The notes under the pieces are model-generated. The model saw nothing but the letters and a program-made list of their open reading frames with translations. It did not search any database and was not told the DNA's origin. From positions 2,826,007 to 2,890,006 of the forward strand of contig FJOG01000003.1 in assembly GCA_900073065.1 (NCBI GenBank): a stretch of 64,000 bases of DNA. Direction: 5' to 3'. The position numbers and the translations under genes are program-made. Shown here one piece after another: positions 1-11,368 of this stretch (its first letter is position 1; each line of letters starts with the position of its first letter). This DNA comes from Phialocephala subalpina (Eukaryota > Ascomycota > Leotiomycetes > Helotiales > Mollisiaceae).

Positions 1-2
1 TC

Positions 3-991
3 AAGCGCCGGCAATTTGACGTCTCAAACATGAAGGTCCTGTGTCTCGATGAAGCCGACAATATGCTTGATCAGCAAGGACTCGGAGACCAATGCTTGCG
101 AGTGAAGAAGTATGTATCCCTCGCCAACTTTTTTATCTTGATCACAAGAGCCTTTGAATCTCCATTCTTTTCATCTCGATCATATTCCCATTTTTTATTG
201 TCCCCGAAAACGTGGGTCATTTAGCTAACAAGACTCCAGCATGATCCCCCGAGTTCAACAAGTTCTTCTGTTCTCAGCCACCTTCCCCGATCAAGTCATG
301 GGTTTCGCCCGAGACTTCTGCCCCAAGGCTAATGAGATCAAGCTCAAGAGGGATGAATTGACAGTATCAGGCATCACTCAGATGTATATGGACTGCCCTT
401 CGGATGCTGGAAAGTATGATATTCTTGCGGATCTCTATGGGCTGCTCACAGTCGGATCTTCAATCATCTTCTGCAAGGTAAGGGTTTTGATAATTTGCGT
501 GGAACAAATGCTTACTCCGAACTCAGAGAAAGGACACCGCCTCCGGAATTGCTGAGCGGCTGACAGCAGCCGGACATGAGGTTCTCGCTGTTCACAGTGC
601 ATTCGACGGTGCGGAGAGAGATGCGATCGTGAAGAAGTTCAGAGAGGGTCAAGGCAAAGTTCTGATTACTACGAACGTCCTGGCCCGTGGTATCGATGTG
701 TCTACCGTCTCCATGGTCATCAACTACGATATTCCCATGAAGGGTCGAAATGATGAGGAGCCGGATCCAGAAACCTACCTTCACAGAATCGGCCGTACGG
801 GTAGATTCGGACGAGTTGGTGTCAGCATCAGCTTCGTGTTTGATAGAAGAAGTTACCAAGCTCTTCTGTCAATCGCACAGCACTTCGGCATTGACTTAGT
901 CAGACTGGATAAGGACGACTGGGACAAGACCGAGCAGATTGTCAAGCGTGTCATCAGATCGAGTCGCGCTGGAACAAATCTACAACAATAA
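3..991 (+). CDS. dbp5: ATP-dependent RNA helicase Dbp5 (3' part, 5' end outside window)
   Basis: C-terminal part of a DEAD-box RNA helicase. Dbp5 remodels mRNPs at the cytoplasmic face of the nuclear pore during mRNA export. Exons are 3-109, 240-477 and 527-991; both introns (110-239, 478-526) have GT..AG ends and keep frame. Visible motifs are LDEADNML (motif II, ATP hydrolysis), FSATFPDQV (motif III), [17 protein letters not shown] (motif V) and [11 protein letters not shown] (motif VI). The run [19 protein letters not shown] and the end [14 protein letters not shown] are typical of Dbp5 rather than of other DEAD-box families. The N-terminal extension, Q motif and Walker A lie upstream of the window. 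No defect is seen. The family call is very secure and the Dbp5 subtype nearly so. Confidence 0.93.
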
Positions 992-2590
992 GCGAATCGG
1001 ACTGGCATATGGGTTGGGTTTCTTTCTTTCTTTATTTACGGACGCTATCTTTCAGACGAAAGAAGCAAAAGCGGGTGTTGCATTGCTCATGATAGACGGG
1101 GTTAAAATACTATTCGAAGACCGCAGCATTTGTGGCGGGTTGCTTAGGAAGGAGATCTGCGTCTGGGAGGATATTTCGATTGCACTGGCAAGGAAGCACT
1201 TAGAGCAAAGCAGCGATCGCACGGAGACATGATACCAAAATGGAAGCTACGATCTGATGATATACTGATTCTCCCTTACCGTAATTCCACCTCGAGCTTG
1301 GACATGCAACAAGGCTTTCCCTCAAGCTATTCACGGGATGAAGTACTCTAAGTCGCATGGATAGGTACCATCTCAATGCGAGCCAAAAGTGTCATTCACT
1401 TTAGGTCCTCTCATCTGGAAGGAGGAAATAGAATGACCCATGGGTTGAAGTACAATTTAAGAAGATGGCTTGTGCTAAAGTGCTCTAGTTCATGCCTCTG
1501 CTAGCACATCGTGGTATTTCTGGTCCTGCCGGCTTCGACAACTACACTGATCGCTGCTAACAGGCAGCACCATAGTATATATAGTTCCTCCACCAACAAT
1601 CATCTGCACGCCATTCTAAAAACAAGAATCGATATCTCACTACCTAACCACAAATCTAGAAACACGACGCATCGCGATACCCTAGATTGAACCAAAAACA
1701 CGTGCGCTCACCCCTGTACTTAGCCGCCAGGGCAAGCGCCATCAACCACAGCCAATCAAGCCCATCTCGCATGCGCCCAAAAATAGACTTCAAAACACCA
1801 CGACCTCCTACCAGCGCCTACATACATGAACCTCTCCTTGCAATGAGACCATCGAGGCCAATTTCCCGGTACAGAAGATTAAGGTATGATGTCAGCGCCG
1901 AAGCATCTACGCGCAGGATACAGATTATTGGTGTCTCGAAATAGCAGGAGGGGTTACATGACGGACTACCAATCCAATCTGGCATTGTCCTATGGCTAGC
2001 CTGGGCGATACGATGATGCAGAGGAGCAGGAAAGGACTGGACTGAGCCTCTTTGGTACCTTGGGGAAATGGTGTAATATGAGAGGTAGCGCTTGACTGCT
2101 TCTTGTATCAGGTCTAAGGGTCCTTTCATCTTATTCTCTTTCCAGTATTCTCTGTCGGTCTTGTCGTCTTTCTTATTGTTGAATCTTGTGAGGCTCTTTT
2201 TGTTGGTGCATTGCATTTGGTCATTTCTTGGGGTTTTCGGTTTCTTCCTTTCCTAAGGAAAAAAAACGGGTTTCGATAGAGGGGATGGATGTGCATGGCG
2301 CTGTGGATCTTCTGAGTATTGTGTTGTAATTATGTTTGAGACGCTGGTCGCCTCTTTCATCGTAATTTTTGCTTCGAGGTACGTACTATTTTCCTTGTCA
2401 TCTTGTTTGTTTCATGACCTTGGGGTCGATGGGGTGAGACCGAGTGGTTAGACTGCGCATCTGATCGATGGCTGTGCAAGAGAAATCGTGTCCCACTCCC
2501 CTCATATACTGTGGAACATGTCATCGCGAGAAGGACGGAGGCTAGGCGATCATGGCATACTAACGGTGTCACTACCAAGCACGTTCGAGG
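992..2590. other. Intergenic, with a TATA-like core promoter and a possible 57-codon ORF
   Basis: About 1.6 kb between dbp5 and the CFEM gene. It includes the dbp5 3'UTR. A TATA-like tatatatag lies near 1575, followed by a pyrimidine/CA-rich leader and an ATG at 1771 opening a 57-codon basic ORF that ends at 1944. I cannot show that this ORF is translated. Nothing else is recognisable. Confidence 0.3.
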
Positions 2591-5427
2591 ATGGCATTAT
2601 GCTGGCCAGGCTTCATCCTCCTGATACTGGCATTTACGGTGCATGCAACGAACTATACTCTCACGACTGAGCTGACGAATTTCATTCCGACCTGCGCTCA
2701 AGAATGTTTCATTTCGTTTCTAGACTCGAATTTTCCTAAGAACCTTTGCACCACGACACCGAGTTTGAATTGTTTGTGCACGCATAATAGCACATCGGGA
2801 TACACGATTGGGGAGGGAGCAGTACAATGTATAATTTCAGAAGATAATATTGGCTTTTGCCAAGGGGACAGTGCGAAACGTGAGGACCGCACCCATTTGA
2901 TGCCAGAGCATGACTGACTTTTTGATCTAGCGACTGTCGCCTCTAATGCATATGCGATGTGTGATGGGATAGCGAATGCTTTGCCGGAAACTCATGCCAC
3001 GATCACAGCAACGTTAATCGTTCAAACATCAATGCCGAGCATTGTCTTGGTAGCTCCTCCAGTCACATCGAGTAGCTCTGGGAGTTCAAGCATACTTCAT
3101 ACGACTAGCTCAAGCCTCAAGACGACAACATCGAGTCTCATAACGGCATCGGCAGTGAAAACAACCACATCGACATCGAGCACTGTCTCAGCCGAAGCGT
3201 CAAATGCATCAGCATCAGTATCTCCAACTCCAACGACTCTTTCAAAACCTCAAATTGTTGGAATCACGGTAGCTGCAGTCGGTGGTGGGGCAGTAGCGCT
3301 AGGACTGGTGATTTGCTTTGCATGTTGGAGAAGGAGAAAGCACAAAAGGGCTCGAGAGAGTGATTTGATACCATTCCAACTCGATCCTCCAGCGCATTTG
3401 ATGGACAAGAAAAAGTACCACTACAGTTTCCGAGGACCAACGGAAAGGAAACCAGGTGGAACAGCCAATGGAATTGCAGCAAGAGTACCACCTCCAGTAC
3501 CGCCAAGACTAGATACTTCCGATCCTCTCATGTTCTCGAGGAGAAGTATAAGACCGGAGACAATTGGAGTTGCCATATCTCCAGATAACAAGGTATCAGT
3601 GGAAGCACAGCAACGGAGATCTTCGAGACTGCTTCCTGAGAAACCAACACTGAAGTTGAAAATGCCACCATCGCAGGAAAGGCCATACAACGGTCTTTCG
3701 TTCTCACAGCCGATTGTGCATCCTTCAGTCATAAGCAGGCAGAGCACGGCTACTCAATTCGAGGAGGACTTCGAAAGTGCCGATACCGCTACCAATGACG
3801 CTCCGTGGAGGAAGTCAGTAGACCAGACATTAAACAACTCCCCAAGCAACAACAAGACAATCCGAGCTGTTTATCCTGACGAGAGAGATGACTTCATATG
3901 GCGTCCCGGCCAGGTCACAAATACTAATCAAGATCTCTATGTTAGGCCGCTCAGCATCGGAGGACGAAAGATAGGCAGCTTTTCTCAGCCACAAAACCCA
4001 AACGCGTACCCACCAATCCAGCTGGATATCCCCGTCGCTACTCGACCTGTAACAGGGTCTTCTTCTGTTTATTCAGTACGCGGCTCAATGCCCAGCGATG
4101 GAGGGCGAGCCAGTCTTCCAAGAACTAGACGTTCATATCGACAGCCTGGTCCATACGACGAGACGATCGAGATGACCTTCTCGCCAGAGGAGATCGAGCC
4201 AAAGACAGCAGAACCTCGAACAGCAGTCACCAAAGAATTGTCTCCAGTAGTCGAGTCACCTGCCAGTGGACGCAGTCCAGTCAGCTATCCCAAGATTCCA
4301 GAATCTGTTAGTCCCACAATCCTACGTATGAACTATGGCCCTCCACCTCCACAGCCAGACTTCACTCGAGTGATGGGATCCGGACAACCACAATCCAACC
4401 AACCATGGCGAGCAGCCGAGATCAAAGCACAACGAGAACGAGAGCGAATCGCCAGAGAAATGGCACAAACAGAAGCACAAGCACGAGCCAGATCACCACC
4501 ACAACAAGTGCCACAGCGAGCAGCCTCAGCACGAGGTCACCGTCGACAAAACTCAAGAGAAAACGCGGCGGCGATGAACTTCCCCGCTCCCCCCAGCAAC
4601 ACAGCAAGACGAACACCAAGTCCGAACTCACAGCTAATTCACCCCGCGTTGCGGACTCCCGTCGAGCCACCGCCACGTTCACAGACTGCACCAATTACAG
4701 ACGCTACTGGAGGATGGAATTATAATCCCTACAATCCCTCTTCGTCAGAATCCCAATCTCAAGTTCGAAACCAGCAAAAAGACCACAGCCCCAACCCTAT
4801 CAACAACTTCAAAGAAACAACTCAAACCTCGGCATCCCATCAACAACAACCTCCTCTAGCACCACCCTCCCCACGTCCCTAAACCCCCTGAGCAACCCCC
4901 TAACAAACCCCTCCTGGCAACCCCAGCCCCAGCCCCGAAATCCCCCTTCCACCACCAATCAAACACTATCAAACCAACCGTCAATAACATTCACCCGCTC
5001 CTCCTCTGCCCTCTCAACGTACTCCCACGCCTCCCAAAACAGCAAAAACAGCACTTCTAGCTCTCTTCTAGCAAAACGTCTCGGAGAACAGAAAGCGAGT
5101 AAACTAGCGTTAAGAACAGAGGAAATGAATGAAGGGAAAAGAAGGCAGCAGGCGAAATGGCGGGTGTTGGGCAAGGAACAACAGGAGGCGGCGAAGGGGG
5201 AGGGGTGGAGGCCTATGCTTGGACGGGAAAGGGACGGCTATGAGATGGCAGGGTATGGTGGGATGGGTGGAGAAAGTGGTGGAGGGAGGTTGAGAGTGCA
5301 GTATGCCGGCGAGGGTGATAGGGCAGGGAGGGAGTTTGAGAGGATGGATTTACCGAGTACGCCTGGTTGGGTCCCGAAGTTGACGCCTACTAGGAGAGGG
5401 GATGAGTTGTTTTTGAGTGTACAGTGA
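2591..5427 (+). CDS. CFEM-like 8-cysteine secreted/transmembrane protein with long cytoplasmic tail
   Basis: Predicted type I surface protein of about 890 aa. Residues 1-19 are a signal peptide (MALCWPGFILLILAFTVHA). The ectodomain carries eight cysteines in CFEM-like order, including CAQEC and the CLC pair. A Ser/Thr-rich stalk, one TM segment (IVGITVAAVGGGAVALGLVI, about residue 210), a basic stop-transfer (CWRRRKHKR) and a long Pro/Ser/Arg/Gln-rich tail follow. Intron 1 is 2880-2930 and joins AK to PTVASNAY in frame. The reading frame changes between 4726 and 4882: the upstream frame stops at 4880-4882, while another frame is open from 4726 to 5427 and reads on in the same style to TPGWVPKLTPTRRGDELFLS. 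A 116-nt intron 4744-4859 (gtcaga..ctctag) would join them; a frameshift is the alternative. CFEM proteins act in surface sensing or haem/iron handling; the role here is not determined. Confidence 0.75.
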
Positions 5428-6186
5428 AGAGTTGGCAGAAAAGGAACGCAATTGTAGACGTTGGAGATGGATGTTTTTCTTCTGATAATCTGATTTTGGA
5501 GAGAGGTTTTTGAGGTAGAGCATTGCAGGGCGTCCGGTATTTTTTAGTTACATTTGGGGTTTGATAGGATGGGATTGCAAAGAGGAAAGGGAAGCGCATA
5601 ACGCATCTTCGGCGTTCAGGAGCATTCGTTTATCGGGAGATATACACCAGGCATGTACCAATAGCTTTGAGAATACCCATGGAAATCAGGAACTGGCTCT
5701 TCTCCGATAACCTGGCCGTCGGCCTGTGAATGTTGGAAGTGAGGCTGCGCCGCCGGCACAGTTGACGTCGGGTCCAAAGTTCCGGTGACGCAGGAACAAT
5801 CACATTAACAAGCATGAACCCAGCTAGATCTGAGACTTTGCTCCTAGTTACCAAAGCTCTAGAACACCTGGAAAGGGCAAAAAGAAAGAGGTGTGATGTA
5901 TGTCATCGGGGTTGATGCACGACATAGCCTTGCTATGATTGGGTGCCTTGTGCGATACCCCTGTCTTTGGTGCCACGAGGGTGTAGATTAGATGAAAGTA
6001 GGAAAAGAAACGTGGCTGTGAGTCATTCATTGTTCGTAGCCTTGTTGTATTTTCTGTTGATAAGAGAGCAGGTTGCCTTTTGCGAGTTTGGATTTTGTGG
6101 AGATTGTCTGCGCCTAGGCGACACATTGTACATGTGGTATTTCTTTGATGCAAATGCAGACTACCACGGCAAGAACCCAACCTTAC
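5428..6186. other. Intergenic between convergent genes
   Basis: About 760 bases between the convergent 3' ends of the CFEM-like gene (+) and the gene on the minus strand. It presumably holds both 3'UTRs. No gene, RNA or repeat is recognised. Confidence 0.5.
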
Positions 6187-7099
6187 TTAGAACTCCTCGT
6201 CCTCATATGCGAACAGTCCAGAACGGGACTTCTTGGGGGGGAGGGACTCTGTTGGAGGGATGGACTTCGTTGGTGGGACGGACTGTGTTGGTGGGACTTG
6301 CTCACTGCCGGTGCCCATGATCTTAGCAGCCATCTCTGCCCAGCTCAAACCCTCGTTCTCAACACGCGCTTTCCCTTGCGGCTAGACATTCAATTAGCTA
6401 TGGACAATAGAGCGAGGACAAATATTGACTTACTACGGGTCGGTAGAAATCAGACTCTTGGACACCTCGTTGTCGTGGAGTTCTTCCATACTACGTAATT
6501 TCGAAGTCAGACATCAGCCCACAACTATATGAAGGTAATACAATCTAACTTACCCCAGATGGTCTCCATCTATCGGATTCTGGGACTCCTCTTTTCGCAG
6601 GGGTATCTCCGGGGGCGTATGCGTTCCCATTGGGGCAGTACGAATCTATGAATGGTTTGGGCCGATCGGAGGAGGGAGGATGACAAGACAGGGAGGGTGG
6701 AGAAGTGGGGAAGGGTCGATGGGGGGAGGACAGGCGGCGAGGGCGACAAGAGTTTTGTTGACCGGAGACATTGTCGGAAGAAGTGCGTCTTCGATGACGA
6801 TGGGCGCTGCTGTGGAGAGATGAGCTGGTACCGCTGCTTCTTTGTCGTCTTCTTGGATCGTCACGACGCGACCGCTTGGGTGTTGATAGTGGTGCTAGTG
6901 GGGTAGGTGAACGTAACGCCCTGGCGGATCCCTCGATCTCTCCTTCCTCCATCTTGAACTCCATCTTGATGTCATTTCTTTCGTTCTTAATGCGAATTGT
7001 AAGGAACTGAGACTGGCCAATTGACATCTTGCTAGGAGTCGCCGGCTGTGAAGGGCTGGAGAAGGATATCACTTGCTCTTTTCGCTTTGTCGGCCACAT
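6187..7099 (-). CDS. Hypothetical disordered Arg/Ser-rich protein
   Basis: Three exons on the minus strand: 6554-7099, 6437-6490 and 6187-6381. Introns 6491-6553 and 6382-6436 have GT..AG ends and are phase 0. The product from the first in-frame ATG is 264 aa. A short ordered N-terminal part (QSQFLTIRIKNERNDIKMEF) is followed by a long Arg/Ser/Pro-rich segment, then VQESDFYRP. The C-terminal part has GLSWAEMAAKIMG, three near-copies of a PPT(Q/K/E)S repeat, and a final GLFAYEDEEF. The preserved frame over two short introns and the tidy end argue for a real gene. The true start may lie in an upstream exon, because the open frame continues 5' of the ATG (RDLLPTPPF) behind a possible acceptor. 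I do not recognise the family. The charged, disordered make-up would suit a nuclear protein, but that is inference. Confidence 0.6.
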
Positions 7100-9261
7100 G
7101 AATGGAGGTGTCGGGAGCAGGTCTCTAATGTCAGTTATTCTTTCTTGTCAGTTCGTCTGTAGCAATCTGATGAAGTCTTCTTGCAAATGATGGCAGTAGA
7201 GGCTGCAGGAAGCCTGCACCCCTCTGTTGAGACTTCCCTGTGATGACTTCCCTTGGAGTTGACGGTCAGATCGAAGAAGCAAGAACAGAAGTCTGTTTAT
7301 ATTCAGAACACAGTCTGGTTGGTCCACAACCGAGAACGTTAGCTGCAGGATGCGGGGTTCCAAAATGGCAATATAGCCGAGAGGATCCCGTGACTTGGAG
7401 ATATGTTCAAAAGCACTGTTGCCTGCTCTTCTCATCCCAGATTTCCTGTTTCTCCTCCTCAATCATCTCTACAGAGCCTCATCAAGTCGATGATTGATTG
7501 TTTCAGCCGCAGAATGCCGAGGAAGCGGCTAGGATCGCTACTTCCTTGAATGTGCAGATGGATTAGGCTCCAACAGGGAGGTGTCATGGAGGTGCATCTG
7601 CTTGCATGACTTGGTGCTTTCAGCCTTACGGACTCAGATCTTCATCGATCTCGGCGGACTCAACGTCAACCGATCGACCATTCGCTGGCTCGAAAAACGG
7701 CCAATTGTATCTTCAACGTGAAGATCCGTTGACTACAGTAGTTCGCACTCCCCGGGTCTAGCAGGAAAGAAGGTTTTCAGTCTCTCCCTCGGTGACGGTT
7801 CTCCCGTGCCCGGCAGTGAAACGGCCCCCAACTTTCAAGGATACCAGCACCACAGAAACAAAAGCAGCCTCCATTACGGCCAAATCGAGACATTCCATTG
7901 CTCTTCTGTATGGTCTTCCTCTACGAGCTGGTGCTGCCCACTGTCTGCGGGGTTATCGGGTCAGCTCTTTCCAGCCAAAGTTTGCCTTGCGTGGTGCAAC
8001 TCTTGTTCGTTGAGTTAAATGATCCATCACCAGTCTTTCTCTCGGAGCCTTACCGCATTTCGTCACCGTGTATGACCTTCTCAGAGGCTGCTATTCATTC
8101 AGGATGAGACGAGGAAGTATCCTCGGCCTTCGCCTTGGCCGGTGCAGGGCATGACGCATGCAACATCTCAGTCGAGGGAGTGAGGTGGGGGATAATGCGC
8201 CATAGACCCAAGCGTGGTTCTCCCGCAGCCCGTGGTTTTGACCTTGGGACGCCGCTAAAACCTCGAGCACGAATCATGGGCATTTCTGGAGTCTCTTGTG
8301 ATGGGCAATCCTGGCGGGGCCTGAAAATTCTCCGTCCCCCCCACTCTATGCTTGAAATTTGTTCGTTGTAGTCAAAAGTATCGTATGAATTATGAAAACC
8401 CCCTTCACATGAGAATACCCTGCTTGTCGAATGATAGACTTGCAACCTGTTTGGAACGTTCCGGCTGAACATATGGCATACAGGGAGAGCCGACCCGGTT
8501 GACAATTCCAGCCCCAGAATTTTCAACCTTGATAGCTCAAGGTAAATAATATTCTAGATCCTTTTCGAGAACGGACATCCCTTCGACAGTGTCTGTGACT
8601 AAGACACTGTGCATATTTTAGTGTTCAGCCCTGTTGCCAGAGTATATCCATTGTAACATCTCGCGCAGGTACAGACGACATACTACCGGCTGACGAAACA
8701 GAATGTGTTGCTTAGGGCTTGGTCTGCCACACCATGTGCCTACGGCGCACACCCCATGCAGATGCTAAGAGCCTCAAGGCAGTCATTACACTTGCTTTCG
8801 CGAATTCATCTCGGGCCTTCGTCGCACTTTGCGCGAACCTGAAGTCTGAGTGCTACCCCGATGTTAACTTGGTCCGGGGTTTAGGGCAACCGATTCGCCA
8901 CTTTCTTATCATCCTGGACGTCTTCATATCACATTACCTGCTGCGTTACCCTCTCAGACGCCGTTACCGTATCCTAGGCCCTCTTTACCCTGGACGTAAT
9001 TCGACCGGCGACTTCGAAGTCGTGAGATGCCCCTTTTTTCTGGTCTTCTCTAACCAACCGAACGACGACCACCTCACTTGAGTCACCGAATGACTAAATG
9101 CCTTATGAGACTTGAAGCCAATTTGCTCTCTTCAATGCAGGGAAGTCTTCTGCCTTGAGAAAGAAAACCATGGATGAACGACGTTGTGGGAGGACGATTG
9201 AATAAAGGCAGGAGTGAAACTGGTTCCGGAATTGCAGATGTCAACCAACGTTCCAGCAACC
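7100..9261. other. Intergenic
   Basis: About 2.2 kb between two divergently transcribed genes. It holds the upstream region of the minus-strand gene, perhaps with a missed first exon of it, and that of the NmrA-like gene. Several open frames are present but none has family signal or intron structure. I see no gene or repeat. Confidence 0.45.
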
Positions 9262-10296
9262 ATGATGCGAATAGCGATAGCAGGATCTGGCGGATTAGCA
9301 AGACTCTTTGTTGATTATATTTTGGAGACCGCCAATATCTGCCTTGTAATATCAAGAGAGGTAAGCCAAAGAACACTGATGGAAGTTAAAATCTGGCTAA
9401 CAGCTCCTCAGGCACAGCCAGATCTGGAAGCTCGCGAGTGTAATGTCGCAATTGTCGACTATGATGATCAAGACCTACTCCGATTCACACTAAGAGGCAT
9501 TGACCTCGTCATTTCGACAGTATCAGGGACGCCGCAGATCAACCTTATTGACGCAGCCGCACACTCGGGCGTTCGACGCTTTGTACCTGCAGAATTCGAA
9601 GGACCACCCACTCGTCGACCTCGAATCGACCCTTTAGACCGTGGAAGGTCAGCATGTCTTGACAGGCTCCGTCACTGGCGTGGACACCACCGTCATCCCA
9701 TGGACTCGACCATCTTCTCTTGTGGAGTCTTCTACGAGAGGTTCGCTCGCGGTGGCCTAAGCTCTTACGGCATCGGCGCATCGTCAAACACCTACTACCA
9801 AGGCACATATTTGATGGATGTAGAGAATGGCACCGCTGAGGTAGTCGAGCGGCACAGTAATGGTCACCAAATACATGTTACCATGACCTCAATCAACGAC
9901 GTTGCAAGATTTCTTGTTGCTGCTCTTGAGATCGACCTCGATCGATGGCCAGACGAGTTCAGAATGTCAGGGGACCGCATTACAGTAGCGCAGATCGTGC
10001 AATGGGCGGAGTCAATCACAGGTAACGACTCACGACCTTCTTCATTTCACAAGATCTCGACGTACTAATTGGCAATAGGGGCAACGTTCTTCACAGAAGT
10101 CATAGCGCCTGGCGACTTGACAGCGCATCTCGACTATGCAAACTATCAACAAGACTACGCTAAAGTAGCCCGCATGCAAGAGCTCATAGCCACAGAGCAA
10201 CGACGGTACGATTTCCGCCACCCGAACCTCAACGCTCTCGTCCAGTTTGCGCCGGAACCGTTCTGGGACTGGCTCAGAAACCACTGGGGTGCTTAG
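9262..10296 (+). CDS. NmrA-like / isoflavone-reductase-like NAD(P)-binding protein
   Basis: Rossmann-fold protein of the atypical short-chain dehydrogenase group (NmrA-like). Members bind NAD(P) and act as reductases or redox-sensing regulators. Exons are 9262-9360, 9412-10021 and 10079-10296, about 308 aa. Intron 9361-9411 is a multiple of three, so it reads through without a stop, but it has a clean donor, a GGCTAAC branch and an acceptor. Evidence: MRIAIAGSGGLARL at the N-terminus (GxxGxxG-like dinucleotide loop), GIDLVISTVSG, RRFVPAEFEGPP, the family signature FSCGVFYERF-GGL, and a C-terminal YDFRHPNLNAL. ATG 9262 directly precedes the Rossmann strand and was preferred to 9214. The catalytic Lys seen in true isoflavone reductases is not evident, so a substrate cannot be named. 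Confidence 0.85.
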
Positions 10297-11368
10297 TAGC
10301 ACTCGCTATTACGTTGCTGCTACCAGCATCAACACACATCAAACGTTTAGCTGCTTCGGCATGCTACTTAGAACAACATGGATGGAGAAAAGGCAAGCGG
10401 GAGTTTTGAAGGAGGCTATTTCTTGGTTGTTTTATTGTTTCTTTGGCTTCTGAAATTGTCTTTCGCACTAGCTTTAGCATCATATTCCCCTCTTCACTTA
10501 GCATTAGATCATAGCGTAGCGATACCATGGCGGCACCACCCAATAAAAGCACGATTTTTTCAGCGATTACTCCCCCAAGTTCTCGCCTCTCAAACCGATT
10601 TGTAAAGGTAATCTTACCAACCCAAACCCTCGCCCTCACCCACATTTGAACCACAACAAGACACATAGCAAACATCTCACGAGGCAACTATTTCCCATTC
10701 CAGAAACCCCATAAATTAAAAATTCTAGCACATCATTCTCCCTTGGGCACTGAGGCACTGCCCAAATTGAGGCTGTTTTCCTCACCCTTGCTCGTTTCCC
10801 TCGTTTCGCGAAAACACTGGCATGCCTTTCGGCACATGAACAGCCCCATGTACCCCGCAGACCCCACTAGAAACCCTAAAGAATACACCCGCGATGAAAG
10901 TGAAACAGAGCCAATTGGATCTGCTTTCTTCCGCAAACGACTTTTACATACAAATCCTCCTCTCATTCGCGAATTGTTTGTGGTTTAGGTTGAAGGGAGG
11001 ATTTTGAGTTCTCGGAAGGTGGATGAGGAACAAGGAAGGGAAGGAGGAGAGTATTGCGAACCTGGATTGGGATGGGGTGTGTTCAAATAGAGAGGTACTT
11101 TGGGGGAGGAGAGCCGAATGGATGCAAGGTAGATGAATGAAGGGCGGGTGATATGGATTGGGATGAGAGATGCCGATTCGAGATTATGGGATGAATGAGG
11201 GCCGATGGGAGATTAGATGAACCGAGATGGGGAAGAGTTTTTGCGGATGCGAGGTAATATATAAATGTGTGCTGCTGGCAAATGTTTCTTGCTGTTATTC
11301 CCCTTTCTTCGTTTCTCTTCTTCCTCCTTTTGTTTCGAAACTTCTCGGCCCATAAGGAGGATCAGACG
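10297..11368. other. Intergenic
   Basis: About 1.1 kb between two genes on the same strand. A purine-rich stretch (gggatgag/ggaagg words) runs from about 11000 to 11240, just before the S41 peptidase start. A TATA-like atatataaatg lies near 11257. No gene is recognised. Confidence 0.4.

Noticed and set aside
1818..2216. Minus-strand 132-codon frame
   Set aside because: Low-complexity basic start, no domain or intron support.
2420..2510. tRNA-Ser/Leu-like A box (gaccgagtggtta)
   Set aside because: No GGTTCRANTCC B box at the right distance and no pairing 7-bp acceptor stem; the T-arm region reads aatcgtgtcc. At most a worn relic.
3421..3747. Minus-strand frames of 80-108 codons inside the CFEM-like gene
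   Set aside because: Shadows of the real gene with its codon bias; no start context or domain signal.
7148..7462. Minus-strand 104-codon frame upstream of the disordered-protein gene
   Set aside because: It ends before the next exon, no splice join reproduces a sensible N-terminus, and no motif is seen.
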